Positions 20,128 to 29,288 of a stretch of DNA of 64,000 bases are shown one piece after another (position 1 is the first letter of the stretch; every line of letters begins with the position of its first letter). The translations under genes were made by a program, and so were the position numbers. This DNA is from Desulfobacterales bacterium (lineage in GTDB: Bacteria > Desulfobacterota > Desulfobacteria > Desulfobacterales > SpSt-501), in contig JALOOU010000021.1 in assembly GCA_025454255.1 (NCBI GenBank), positions 1 to 64,000 on the forward strand. The letters run 5' to 3'. The notes beneath the pieces were generated by a model. The model had not been told where the DNA came from and searched no databases. It saw only the letters and a list, made by a program, of their open reading frames with translations.

Positions 20128-20175
20128 GGAACTGTTTCAGCAAAACGGATCGTTTCAGTCGGAACAGTTTGTTCC
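20128..20175. promoter_or_regulatory. candidate operator cluster upstream of the PrpR-type regulator
   Basis: Perfect inverted repeat GGAACA-GTT-TGTTCC (20161-20175) plus related half sites GGAACTGTTTCAG and CGTTTCAG, 20-65 bp upstream of the regulator start. Confidence 0.5.
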
Positions 20176-20223
20176 ATAGCCCAAGCCGTTGCGATGCACA
20201 AGCGGTTTCGTCCCGCGACCGGC

Positions 20224-22095
20224 TCACGGGCGCTTCCCGCTCAAAGGCTCAAGCCAGATGACATCGTAGGGCTGGAATCCGATTTCCAGGGCGCCCTGCC
20301 GCGCGCTCCACTCCCGCCCGGCGATCACGTCGCGCCAGCGCGCGGCTCGGACCGGCAGGCGCTCGAGCGGGATTGAGAGCGGCACCACCCGGTTGCTGAC
20401 ATTGGTCATAGCGAGGATGTGCGCGTTGTTCTCCGGCGCCGAGCGCCACACGCAGAACACCTCGGGGCGGAGCATCAGCACCCGGTGCGCCCCGTTCGGG
20501 TGGAAACTGCGCAGCCGGGTCCGGGCCGCCAGCATGGGGCCCAGCCGGCGGCTCAGAATGGCGAGCTTGGAGCCGGGCCGTTTCATTTCCGCGGCGATGC
20601 CGGCCGCATCGATGCGCCCGCGGTTCACATCGCGCTTGACCCCGGTTTCGCGGGCGAGCTCGGTGTCGTTGGCGCTTCCCAGCGCGCCGTGGATGTAAAG
20701 GCCGGGAACACCGGGGATTGCCAGCGCGAGGCTGCGGCAGGCCAGGTAGCGTTTGACCTGAAATTCGATATCCTCCTCGCCGGCGGCGCCGTTGATGGCG
20801 CTCCACCAGGTGGCGTTGATTTCGTAGGGCTCCGCCTGCCCGCCCGCGGTCATCTTGAACGACACGAGGGCGCCGCGCGTCTGCGCGGTCCGGACCAGGG
20901 CATCGATCTCCTCGGCGGGAAGAATCCCCTTCACCCCCATCAGGCCGATGCCGTCGTGGGTGTCGAGGATGTTGAAAAAGGTGGCGGCCGGCGAAGGGGC
21001 CCGGATGCCCGCCGCCCAGTGCGCGAGGGCGGTGGCGTCCTCGCGGTAGAAGGTGTGCAGGGCGAGCGGGGGCAGGGCGAAATTGTACACCATGTGGGCT
21101 TCGTCCGTGCCGTCGCCGAAGTAGGAGACGTTGTCGGCATGCGGCACGTTGGTCTCGGTGATCAGGGCGACCCCGGAGGCGGCCGTGTCCATCACGTCGC
21201 GGATCAGCTTGACGATGGCGTGGGTCTCCGGCAGGTGGACGCACTCGGTGCCCGGCTCGGCCCAGATATAGGTGACGGCGTCCAGCCGCAGGATGTCCGC
21301 TCCGTGGCGGACGTAGAACAGCAGCCCGTCGATGATCCGCAGGAGCACCTCCGGGCTTCTGAAGTTGAAATCGACCTGGTCGGCCGAAAACGTGCTCCAG
21401 ACCCAGCGGGGGCCGTTGAGGGTGTCGAAGCGCGTCAGGATGTCGGAGGTCCGCGGCCGGAAAATCTTGCTGCGCTGGTCGGCCGTGAGCTCAGCGGGAG
21501 AGGCGTAGGCAATGAAGAAATTCCGGTAGAGGGGGTTGCCGTTCACGTACTCCCGGAACATTTCGCTGCGGGAGGAGCAGTGGTTGAGCACGGCGTCGAA
21601 CATGAGATCGTAGCGGCGCTTCTGGTCGCGGATGTCGTCCCATGTGCCCAGCTTCGGGTCCACCCGGTTGAAATCCACGACCGCAAAGCCCCGGTCCGAC
21701 GAATAGGGAAAGAAGGGCAGCAGGTGGATGGTGTTGACGGCGCCGCGGTTGTAGGTGTTGACGAACGCATGCAGGGTGGCGAGCGGGCTCTGCCCATCGC
21801 CGTGCACGATGTCCCCGTAGGTGATCAGCACCAAGTCCCTTTCGGAGAAGCGCTCGGCGGGTTCGTAGCGGCGCTCTTTGGCGATCATCTCCGGTGGCTT
21901 GTGGGCGCAGTGGACCTGGATGATGCGCTCGAGCTCCGGCAGCCAGGCGTCGGCCTGCGCGGCGCCGTAAAGAAATTCGAGCCGCGCGCGCATCCGCCTC
22001 CGCCGCTCGCCGGGAATCCGGAACAGGGGCCGCGTGTAGTCCGGCTCCGGCCGGTAGAAGGTGCGCGTGCGCAGCGTTGCGGGGCGAAGGTCCAT
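20224..22095 (-). CDS. GH13_18-like glycoside phosphorylase (sucrose / glucosylglycerate phosphorylase family)
   Basis: LITYGDIVHGDGQSPLATLHAFVNTYNRGAVNTIHLLPFFPYSSDRGFAVVDF; catalytic motifs DILRLDAVTYIW, ALITETNVPH, NILDTHDGIGL. Confidence 0.85.
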   Translation of the reverse strand: MDLRPATLRTRTFYRPEPDYTRPLFRIPGERRRRMRARLEFLYGAAQADAWLPELERIIQVHCAHKPPEMIAKERRYEPAERFSERDLVLITYGDIVHGDGQSPLATLHAFVNTYNRGAVNTIHLLPFFPYSSDRGFAVVDFNRVDPKLGTWDDIRDQKRRYDLMFDAVLNHCSSRSEMFREYVNGNPLYRNFFIAYASPAELTADQRSKIFRPRTSDILTRFDTLNGPRWVWSTFSADQVDFNFRSPEVLLRIIDGLLFYVRHGADILRLDAVTYIWAEPGTECVHLPETHAIVKLIRDVMDTAASGVALITETNVPHADNVSYFGDGTDEAHMVYNFALPPLALHTFYREDATALAHWAAGIRAPSPAATFFNILDTHDGIGLMGVKGILPAEEIDALVRTAQTRGALVSFKMTAGGQAEPYEINATWWSAINGAAGEEDIEFQVKRYLACRSLALAIPGVPGLYIHGALGSANDTELARETGVKRDVNRGRIDAAGIAAEMKRPGSKLAILSRRLGPMLAARTRLRSFHPNGAHRVLMLRPEVFCVWRSAPENNAHILAMTNVSNRVVPLSIPLERLPVRAARWRDVIAGREWSARQGALEIGFQPYDVIWLEPLSGKRP

Positions 22096-22119
22096 TTTCC
22101 TCCTGGCGGCGGCCTGCGC

Positions 22120-22452
22120 CTAGCGGCGCCGCAGGCCGGGTTTCATCCGTTTAAGGACGCGGCTCTCCGGGCCGCGGTCCAGGTCGTCCAGGGCGAAGTC
22201 GAGCGCCGCTTCGAGCAGGGCGGATTTGTTGTCCACGGCCGCGCCGGCGAGCTTCAGCTGGTAGAATTTCTTGTTGAAGCGCTCGAGGAGCTCATCCGGG
22301 AGGTAGAAGCCGGCCTTGCGTTTGAGGTCGGCGGTCATGCCGGCGCGCTTCGCGGCGGAGGACGGGGCGCCGCGGGGGCCGCAGGCGGCAGCGACCGGGT
22401 CCGGGCCGACATCCTCGAAAAGATCAGGCGGTTTCACGCGCTGCTTGTTCAT
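22120..22452 (-). CDS. small basic protein, probable DNA-binding partner of ParA
   Basis: 110 aa, overlaps the 3' end of the parA-like gene; central FYLPDELLERFNKKFYQLKL...NKSALLEAALDFAL resembles a ribbon-helix-helix segment. Confidence 0.55.
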   Translation of the reverse strand: MNKQRVKPPDLFEDVGPDPVAAACGPRGAPSSAAKRAGMTADLKRKAGFYLPDELLERFNKKFYQLKLAGAAVDNKSALLEAALDFALDDLDRGPESRVLKRMKPGLRRR

Positions 22453-23209
22453 CGGTTTCCACCCTCCTCACCAGCGTTTCGTAGTCGCGGGCGGCCACGC
22501 AGCCGGGGTCGTGCTCGAAGATGGTCCGCCCGAACGCCGGCGCCTCGCACAGGCGCACCGTCTGGTGCACCGGCGCGCACAGCTGCCGGGAGAAATAGCG
22601 CCCCAGCTGCTCCAGCATCTGCTGGCCGTGGCGGGTGCGCCGGTCGAAGAGGGTCGGCAGGATGTATTTGAGGCGCAGCTCGGGGTTCAGCTTCTGGGCG
22701 CTCTGCAGGTAGCGGAAGAAGGTCTTGAGCCCCTCCAACGCCGGCCCCTGCAGGGCAACGGGGCAGAGCACTTCGGTGGCCGCCATCAGAATGTTCACGC
22801 TCAGCACGTCCCAGCCGGGTGCGCAGTCGAAGATCAGATAGTCGATGCTGCCCTCGCGCGGGACCAGTTTGTGCCGCAGGATGCTCTCGCGCACCTCGCG
22901 CGGCTGCTCCCCGAGCCAGGTCTTCAGCTCCGCCAGGCGAATGCCGCCGGAGAGGACCCAGAGGTTCTCGCGGGCGCGGAACACGGCGCTGTTGCGGGTC
23001 ACCGGGCAGCCGTCGTGGGTGCGCTCGGTGACGAACTCCGCCAGGCCGTAGGGCGGGTTCACGCCCAAAAATTTGGCGACCTGGTCCTGGGTGTCGCAAT
23101 CCACGAGCAGCACCCGTCGGCCGCGGGCAGCGAGCCCGTCGGCGAGGCTGACGGCGGTGGTGGTCTTGCCGACCCCGCCCTTGGCCATGGCAACGGCGAT
23201 GGTGCGCAT
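22424..23209 (-). CDS. ParA/MinD-family partition ATPase (second ParA)
   Basis: MRTIAVAMAKGGVGKTTTAVSLADGLAARGRRVLLVDCDTQDQ deviant Walker A; YLIFDCAPGW. Confidence 0.93.
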   Translation of the reverse strand: MRTIAVAMAKGGVGKTTTAVSLADGLAARGRRVLLVDCDTQDQVAKFLGVNPPYGLAEFVTERTHDGCPVTRNSAVFRARENLWVLSGGIRLAELKTWLGEQPREVRESILRHKLVPREGSIDYLIFDCAPGWDVLSVNILMAATEVLCPVALQGPALEGLKTFFRYLQSAQKLNPELRLKYILPTLFDRRTRHGQQMLEQLGRYFSRQLCAPVHQTVRLCEAPAFGRTIFEHDPGCVAARDYETLVRRVETDEQAARETA

Positions 23210-23335
23210 GCCGGTGTGAGGCTCCTGTTATCTTATTCTTCTATATAAGAAATATCGAATTCTTGAAAATAATGCAACTGTTTTTTTCCCCACCGTTCTT
23301 CACGGCGCGGCGGCGGAGGAGGTCTATCCGAGCCC

Positions 23336-23605
23336 TCAGCCCTTCTTCAACTCAACGAGGGTGGCCCCCCAGCCGCCGGCGTCGGCCGGGGCGTCCTTAA
23401 ACGAGCGCACCTTCGGGTTGCGGCGCAGCAGCCCCTGAATCCGCATCTTTTGCGTCCCCGTGCCCTTGCCGTGGATGATGCGTACCGAGAAAAACCCGAG
23501 GCGCAGGCACTCTTCGATGTAATCCTCGATCAGGTTGGGGATGTCCCGGGGATGGAAGGTGTGCAGGTCCAAAACATCCGTGATAGAGATGCGGATCGGC
23601 TCCAT
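23336..23605 (-). CDS. Smr domain protein (MutS2 C-terminal-like)
   Basis: LDLHTFHPRDIPNLIEDYIEECLRLGFFSVRIIHGKGTGTQK (LDLH and HGKGTG). Confidence 0.92.
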   Translation of the reverse strand: MEPIRISITDVLDLHTFHPRDIPNLIEDYIEECLRLGFFSVRIIHGKGTGTQKMRIQGLLRRNPKVRSFKDAPADAGGWGATLVELKKG

Positions 23606-23750
23606 AACTCTTGCTCCCGACAGCGGCCGCCTGGGGGCCGTTTGTCTTTTGCAGCCGGATAGAATATTTTTTTAACGACCGGCGCCTTGAATTTTTTGGC
23701 CGCGTGCGGCCTCGACACCAGAGCCACCCCTCCCGGGCCCAGGAGCACGT

Positions 23751-24374
23751 ATGGATCTGATTGCGCAGAATCTGCCTCGGGTTGCCCTCTGGGCGGCCGC
23801 CTACCTGCTCGGGTCGATTCCCTCGGGACTGGTTTTAGCACGGGCGTTCGGCAACGTCGACATCCGGCGCCGCGGCAGCGGGAACATCGGCGCCACCAAC
23901 GTGGCGCGGGTGGCCGGGGCAGGCTTGGGGCTGGCGACCCTGACGGCCGACGTCTTAAAGGGAGCCCTGCCCGTCTGCCTCGCGCAGCGGTTGGATCCGG
24001 CCGAGGCGTCGTGGGTCGCCGCCGCGCTGCTGGCCTTCCTCGGCCACCTCTTTCCCGTTTTCACCGGCTTCCGCGGCGGCGGCAAGGGAGTGGCAACGGC
24101 CCTGGGAGGCTTCCTGGTGTTGGCGCCGGCGGCCGTGGGCGCCGGCGCGGCGGCGTTTGCGGCGGTCTTTGCCGCCGGCCGCCGGGTTTCGGCGGCCTCC
24201 CTCGCCGCGGCGCTCCTTCTGCCGGCCGCGGCGGCGTTGATGGGCCAGCCGCCGGTGGTGTGGGCCGGTGCGGCGGGTGCATCCGTCTTGATCTTCTGGC
24301 GCCACGCAGAAAACATCCGGCGCCTGCTGGCCGGTACCGAACCCGTGTTCCGCTTCGGCCGCCCCCGCGGCTGA
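23751..24374 (+). CDS. plsY: glycerol-3-phosphate acyltransferase PlsY
   Basis: YLLGSIPSGLVLARAFGNVDIRRRGSGNIGATNVARVAG and GHLFPVFTGFRGGGKGVATALG. Confidence 0.96.
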   Translation: MDLIAQNLPRVALWAAAYLLGSIPSGLVLARAFGNVDIRRRGSGNIGATNVARVAGAGLGLATLTADVLKGALPVCLAQRLDPAEASWVAAALLAFLGHLFPVFTGFRGGGKGVATALGGFLVLAPAAVGAGAAAFAAVFAAGRRVSAASLAAALLLPAAAALMGQPPVVWAGAAGASVLIFWRHAENIRRLLAGTEPVFRFGRPRG

Positions 24375-24389
24375 ACCGGACCCCCCGGG

Positions 24390-26132
24390 CTATCGGAGCC
24401 ACGCCCAGGCGAGGGCCAGTATTCCTCCCAGCAGCAGGTGGCTTTCGACCCAGACCTCCAGCCGCAGACCCGGCAGAATCGCCCCCCTCTCGTAGGCGAG
24501 GACGATGGCGAGCATGCACGCCGGGCAGGCCGCAAGCAAGACCCCCAGACCCGGCACGATCCCGAGTGCGGCCGCAAGCGGCAGCCCGGCGATGAGGGCG
24601 ACCAGCAGCCCCTTCAGCAGCTGCAGTGATTTTTTTTCGCCCAGCAGGATCGCGATCGTCTCCTTGCCCACCAGCCGGTCGCCCTGCATGTCGAGAATGT
24701 CGAAGAAGGCGGTGCGCACGAAGACCAGGCCGGCGGTCCACAGAAAGACCACGGCATGGGTCCACCCGTAATCGGCGGAGGGCTGCGACAGCGGCGGCAG
24801 CGCCGCCGTGGCCACCGCCCAGGCCAGGGCGATGAGAACGGTCTTGGAGCCCGGAATGTCGCGGATCCTCCGGAACATGAACCCGGCCAAGGACTTGGGG
24901 ATCAGGTAGAGGTTGTAGGAGAGCCCCATCAGGCTCATGACCAGCAGCACCATAAACGGCAGCAGCCCCTGGCTGAAGGCGATCAAAAGCCCGGCGGCGC
25001 CGCACACCAGCGCCGCGGCGGTCAGCGGGAGTCTGCGTCGCTCGTAGAACCTCGCGCGGTCGGGGTCGTTGTAGCGGTCGGCCCGGCTGCCGGTGAGGTG
25101 ATTGAGAATGTGCATGGACTGCACGTACAGGAAGGACATGAGCACAAACGGCAGGCGGGGGCCGACCGCCTGGAGCTGCGCGGCCGCGTAGCACAAGCCG
25201 CCCGCCGCCACCGCCACGACCAGGTTGGTGAGCAAGGCCGTGTGCATGATCGCGTGCACGGCCTTGTGAAGGGGCGAGCGGTGGCGGAACACCATGGCTT
25301 CGAGGCCGACGATCACCTTGCGGATCACCCAGTTGGGGGTGGAGGCGCCCGCCGATATGCCGATGGAGCGGGCGGCGAGGATCGGGCCGAGGTCGATGCC
25401 CTCCAGATCCGCCGCGCTCTCCAGGAGGTATGCCGGCTTGCCGCTCTGCCGGGCGATTTCATAGAGCCGGCGGGTGTTCCCGCTTTCGCGCCCCCCGACC
25501 ACGATGACGGCATCCACCGCGGCCGCCAGCTGCTGGACCTCCTGCTGGCGCTTTTCGGTGGAGTCGCAGATGGTCTCGAACACCGTGTAGTGGGGGTGGC
25601 GGCGGCCGGCCCAGTCTCTGACCTTTTCGTAAAAGGCGGTGTTCTGGGTGGTTTGCGCGACCAGAATGGCCCGATCGAATGCCGGCAGGGCGTCGAGCTC
25701 CTCGATGCTGGCGACCACATGGCCGCGGCTGCCGGCATAGCCGAGCAGCCCGATGACTTCCGGGTGGTCCTTTTCGCCGACGATGATGACCGCGGATCCG
25801 AGCCGGGCGTGCTTGCGGATGATGGACTGCACGCGGATGACCCGCGGGCAGGTGGCGTCGATGACGTGAAAGCCGGCCCGTTTCAGCCGTTTCTTGGTTT
25901 CCGGCGGGACCCCATGGGCGCGGATCAGGACCGTGCCGGCCGCGCACTCCGGGATCGTCTCCAGCGCCCGGATTCCCTTGGAGGCGAGCAGCTCCAGCAC
26001 TTGCGGGTTGTGGATGAGCGGCCCGTAGGTGCAGATCGGCTCGGTCTGCTTGGCCGGTGCATCGAGCACCATCTCCACGGCGCGGCGCACCCCCATGCAG
26101 AAGCCGGACATCTTGGCGATGACGATGCGCAT
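24390..26132 (-). CDS. ispH: fusion: IspH (HMBPP reductase) N-terminal domain + UbiA-type prenyltransferase C-terminal domain
   Basis: IspH cysteines in MSGFCMGVRRAVE, DATCPRV, CDSTEKRQQEV; after about residue 290 a polytopic domain with NHLTGSRADRYNDPDRARFYERR and DILDMQGDRLVGKETIAILLG. Confidence 0.9.
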   Translation of the reverse strand: MRIVIAKMSGFCMGVRRAVEMVLDAPAKQTEPICTYGPLIHNPQVLELLASKGIRALETIPECAAGTVLIRAHGVPPETKKRLKRAGFHVIDATCPRVIRVQSIIRKHARLGSAVIIVGEKDHPEVIGLLGYAGSRGHVVASIEELDALPAFDRAILVAQTTQNTAFYEKVRDWAGRRHPHYTVFETICDSTEKRQQEVQQLAAAVDAVIVVGGRESGNTRRLYEIARQSGKPAYLLESAADLEGIDLGPILAARSIGISAGASTPNWVIRKVIVGLEAMVFRHRSPLHKAVHAIMHTALLTNLVVAVAAGGLCYAAAQLQAVGPRLPFVLMSFLYVQSMHILNHLTGSRADRYNDPDRARFYERRRLPLTAAALVCGAAGLLIAFSQGLLPFMVLLVMSLMGLSYNLYLIPKSLAGFMFRRIRDIPGSKTVLIALAWAVATAALPPLSQPSADYGWTHAVVFLWTAGLVFVRTAFFDILDMQGDRLVGKETIAILLGEKKSLQLLKGLLVALIAGLPLAAALGIVPGLGVLLAACPACMLAIVLAYERGAILPGLRLEVWVESHLLLGGILALAWAWLR

Positions 26133-26165
26133 CGGCGCCGCTACCTCTTGCGGCCCGGCGCGGAA

Positions 26166-26357
26166 TCAGCCGGCCGGCTCAAGCAGCACCTTGTTTTGCC
26201 CCAGAGAGACCGCGCGGATCCGGGCTCGGACGAATTTTTGCTCGCCGAAAATGGAGACCAGGCGCAGTCCCGCGCCGTCCGGTTCGATCGTGTCGACATT
26301 TTCCATCAGCAGCCGCTGCTCCCGGCCGTCGATCAGATAGGCGCTGGCTTCGCACAT
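26166..26357 (-). CDS. CooT-like nickel-binding protein
   Basis: 63 aa; MCEASAYLIDGREQRLLMENVDTIEPDGAGLRLVSIFGEQKFVRARIRAVSL, N-terminal Met-Cys-Glu. Confidence 0.8.
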   Translation of the reverse strand: MCEASAYLIDGREQRLLMENVDTIEPDGAGLRLVSIFGEQKFVRARIRAVSLGQNKVLLEPAG

Positions 26358-26369
26358 GGGGCCTCCGGT

Positions 26370-26795
26370 TCAACCGCGGCCTTCGATCATCGGCCGCAAA
26401 TGGGTTTCGATCAGCTCATCCACGAGTTTGGGCAGCGGCAGCAGGGAGGAGCCGGCCACGGTGACATTCTCCTGGGAGAGCGGCAGCAGCAGCTTGGGGG
26501 CCGGGCTGGATGCGACCGTTTCCGCGATCCCCGGGCTGACCTCGCCCATCATGGCGTTCGCCAGCACGATGCCGATGGGCCCGATCACGACGTCCACCGT
26601 CGGCACGGTCCGGCGGATGGCGTTTTCGCCGGTGGCGCCGCAATTGGCGCGGGCCTTGAGCATTTGGGCCGTGGCGATCGCGTTCGTCCCCAGGGCGATG
26701 ATTTCGACCGATTCGCCGAACGCCTGCTTCAGCTTGCGGATGATGCTGCTGCCGATGCTCCCGCCCTGGCCGTCGATGATGCATATTTTTTTCAT
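26370..26795 (-). CDS. DUF3842 family protein
   Basis: MKKICIIDGQGGSIGSSIIRKLKQAFGESVEIIALGTNAIATAQMLKARANCGATGENAI. Confidence 0.8.
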   Translation of the reverse strand: MKKICIIDGQGGSIGSSIIRKLKQAFGESVEIIALGTNAIATAQMLKARANCGATGENAIRRTVPTVDVVIGPIGIVLANAMMGEVSPGIAETVASSPAPKLLLPLSQENVTVAGSSLLPLPKLVDELIETHLRPMIEGRG

Positions 26796-26807
26796 GCCAC
26801 GCCCGCG

Positions 26808-27329
26808 TCAGAGCTTGGAGGCCTTGTTCAGATCGTGGCGCACCCGCTTGGAGAGCCGGCGGCCGGTCCCTTTCTTGCGTGTGTCGACCCGCCGGGGCGG
26901 GGACTCTTCTTTGAACGTGTCGGCCCCCTGAAGCGCGGCTGCCTGCGCCAGGCGATGTTCGAACTCGCGGGAGTCGATGGCGGCGGCGCCGCAGGCGTGC
27001 GCGGCGCGGGCGACGGCGGCGTCCGAGCTGACCACCAGCGCCTTTTCGCGCTCCTGCCGTGCCAGCCGCGCAATGACGGCGTCGGCGGTTTCCCCCCGGC
27101 GGGAAAACAGGATGTGGATCCCGCTCTGCACGTCGCGGGCGCTCGCGAGGCCGGGGGCGTCCACGCCGTCGAACACCACCGTGATGCGGTGGGGCTTGAG
27201 CTTGCGGTAGGCCGCCAAGCCGGCGACGAGGGCCGCGCGGCCGAGGGCGATGTCGCGGCGGTCCAGCCGGCTGAGCTCGGGCGATTGGCGAATCAGATTG
27301 TAGCCGTCAACGATGATGTGGATCGCCAT
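26808..27329 (-). CDS. NYN domain protein (YacP-like)
   Basis: MAIHIIVDGYNLIRQSPEL...ITVVFDGVDAPGL...SGIHILFSRRGETADAVIARLA...VVSSD. Confidence 0.9.
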   Translation of the reverse strand: MAIHIIVDGYNLIRQSPELSRLDRRDIALGRAALVAGLAAYRKLKPHRITVVFDGVDAPGLASARDVQSGIHILFSRRGETADAVIARLARQEREKALVVSSDAAVARAAHACGAAAIDSREFEHRLAQAAALQGADTFKEESPPRRVDTRKKGTGRRLSKRVRHDLNKASKL

Positions 27330-27392
27330 GATGCCGTTGGGCGCTGGAGAGCCGTGCCTGCGCTGCGGATGAACCCCAACGCGGTGTCCGGG

Positions 27393-28292
27393 TCAGCGGC
27401 TCGACTGACGCAGCCGCGCGAGCAGTTGGTCCAGATCCTCCAGGGAGTAAAACTCGATTTCGATCCGCCCGGTCCGCCGCCCCGATTTGCGGATGACGAC
27501 CTTGGTGCCCAGGTGGCGGGAGAGCTCCTCGGAAAGACCGGCCAGCTGGGTGGCCTCCGGGGTCTGCGGCGCCGCCCGGCTTTTTTTCTTCTCCGATTTC
27601 AGGCGCCGCACCAGCGCTTCGGCCTCCCGCACGGATAGCTCCCGGGCGATGACCGCGCGCCAGGCGGCCAGCTGCTGGGCGGCGTTTTCCGCGCCCAGCA
27701 GCGCGCGCGCGTGTCCCATGCTGATGCGGCACGCGAGAATGCTCGCCTTGATCTCCTCGGGCAGCTGCCGCAGGCGCAGAAAGTTGGCCACGGCCGAGCG
27801 GCTCTTGCCCACGCGGGCGGCGGCCTGGTCCTGGGTGAGCTGGAATTGGTGGATCAAGCGGTGATAGGCCTCGGCCTCTTCGACCGGATTGAGGTTCTCG
27901 CGCTGGATGTTCTCCACCAGCGAGAGCTCGAGCAGTTGGTCGTCGCTGACGGTCTTGACCACCACGGGCACGCGGGCCAGCCCGGCCCGACGGGCCGCCC
28001 GCAGGCGTCGCTCCCCTGCGATCAGCTCGAAGCCGGCCTCCGATCGGCGCACGATCAGCGGCTGCAGGACCCCCTGCCCGCGGATCGAAACGGCGAGCTC
28101 CTCGAGTTCTTCCTCGGCGAACTGGCGGCGGGGCTGGAAACGGTTCGGGTGGATGAGGCCGATGTCGCATAGGAAGAAATCCTCGCCGCCGGCAGCGGAC
28201 TCGGCCTCGGGGATCAAGGCTCCCAGCCCGCGGCCCAGGGCGAGCTTCTTGCGCTTGGCGATCAAATCCGGAGGGGGGGGGTGTTTGTCCAT
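27393..28292 (-). CDS. parB: ParB/Spo0J chromosome partitioning protein
   Basis: LGRGLGALIPE; RFQPRRQFAEEELEELAVSIRGQGVLQPLIVR; ELIAGERRLRAAR. Confidence 0.95.
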   Translation of the reverse strand: MDKHPPPPDLIAKRKKLALGRGLGALIPEAESAAGGEDFFLCDIGLIHPNRFQPRRQFAEEELEELAVSIRGQGVLQPLIVRRSEAGFELIAGERRLRAARRAGLARVPVVVKTVSDDQLLELSLVENIQRENLNPVEEAEAYHRLIHQFQLTQDQAAARVGKSRSAVANFLRLRQLPEEIKASILACRISMGHARALLGAENAAQQLAAWRAVIARELSVREAEALVRRLKSEKKKSRAAPQTPEATQLAGLSEELSRHLGTKVVIRKSGRRTGRIEIEFYSLEDLDQLLARLRQSSR

Positions 28293-28295
28293 GTC

Positions 28296-29081
28296 CTATG
28301 CGGATGCAGCGCTGGTTTCGAAAGTGGGGGTCATGATCTCCCGGGCCAGCTCGATGTAGCTCAGAGCGCCCTGGGAGGTCGCATCGTAGAGAATGATGGG
28401 TTTGCCGAAGCTGGGCGCTTCGCCCAGCCGGATATTGCGGGGAATCGTGGTTTTGAACACCAGGTCCTTGAAGTGCTTTTCCGCCTCCGCGGCCACCTGG
28501 TGGGCCAGGTTGGTGCGCCGGTCGAACATGGTGAGCAGGATCCCGGTGATCTCCAGGCCGGGGTTGAGAGCGCGTTTGACGCGTTTGACGGTCTGCAGCA
28601 GCTGGCCGAGCCCCTCGAGCGCATAGAACTCGCACTGCAGGGGAATGATGAGGGAGTCGGCCGCCGTGAGGGCATTCAGGGTGAGCAGGCTGAGCGAGGG
28701 CGGGCAGTCGAGAATGATGTAGTCGAACTGCGGCCGCAGCGGGGCGATCAGCTCCCGCAGGCATTTCTCCCGCTCCGGCGCGGCCATCATCTCCACTTCG
28801 AAACCGATGAGCTCCACGTTGGCCGGAATGACTTTCAGGCAGGGCAGAAGGCTGTCGCGCACCAGGCCCTGCCCGGCGGCCTCGCCGAGCAGCCCTTGGT
28901 AGAGCGTTTGGCTGAGAGCGTTCTTGTCGAGCCCCATGCCGGAGGTGGCGTTGGCCTGGGGGTCGCAGTCCACCAGCAGGGTGCGTTTTTCGAACACAGC
29001 CAGCGAGGCGGAAAGGTTGATCGCCGTCGTGGTCTTGCCGACCCCGCCCTTCTGGTTGGCGATGCAGATGACTCTGACCAT
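28296..29081 (-). CDS. parA: ParA/Soj chromosome partitioning ATPase
   Basis: MVRVICIANQKGGVGKTTTAINLSASL; start at 29081; the longer ORF-track start is not supported. Confidence 0.95.
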   Translation of the reverse strand: MVRVICIANQKGGVGKTTTAINLSASLAVFEKRTLLVDCDPQANATSGMGLDKNALSQTLYQGLLGEAAGQGLVRDSLLPCLKVIPANVELIGFEVEMMAAPEREKCLRELIAPLRPQFDYIILDCPPSLSLLTLNALTAADSLIIPLQCEFYALEGLGQLLQTVKRVKRALNPGLEITGILLTMFDRRTNLAHQVAAEAEKHFKDLVFKTTIPRNIRLGEAPSFGKPIILYDATSQGALSYIELAREIMTPTFETSAASA

Positions 29082-29288
29082 GCGGCAGCGTCTACCACAA
29101 AAAAACTCGTTTGAAAAGCGCGTGACATTGTGCCATACTGGCACTACCTTGATAACTATAGCCCGGCGGACGATCGCCGCATCCGCCTGCCGAAGCGTCC
29201 GCCCCGCCGCCATCTTCCTGTTGACTCCTCCAGGGCTCTCTTTCGGAAACGGTGCATGCGGCGGCAAGGCCGGCATGGAATTGGAATC

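Noticed and set aside
24756-27638. 960-aa plus-strand ORF, the longest in the track
   Set aside because: Antisense to ispH-ubiA, cooT-like, DUF3842 and NYN genes, all with clear motifs; sequence is GC-codon noise.
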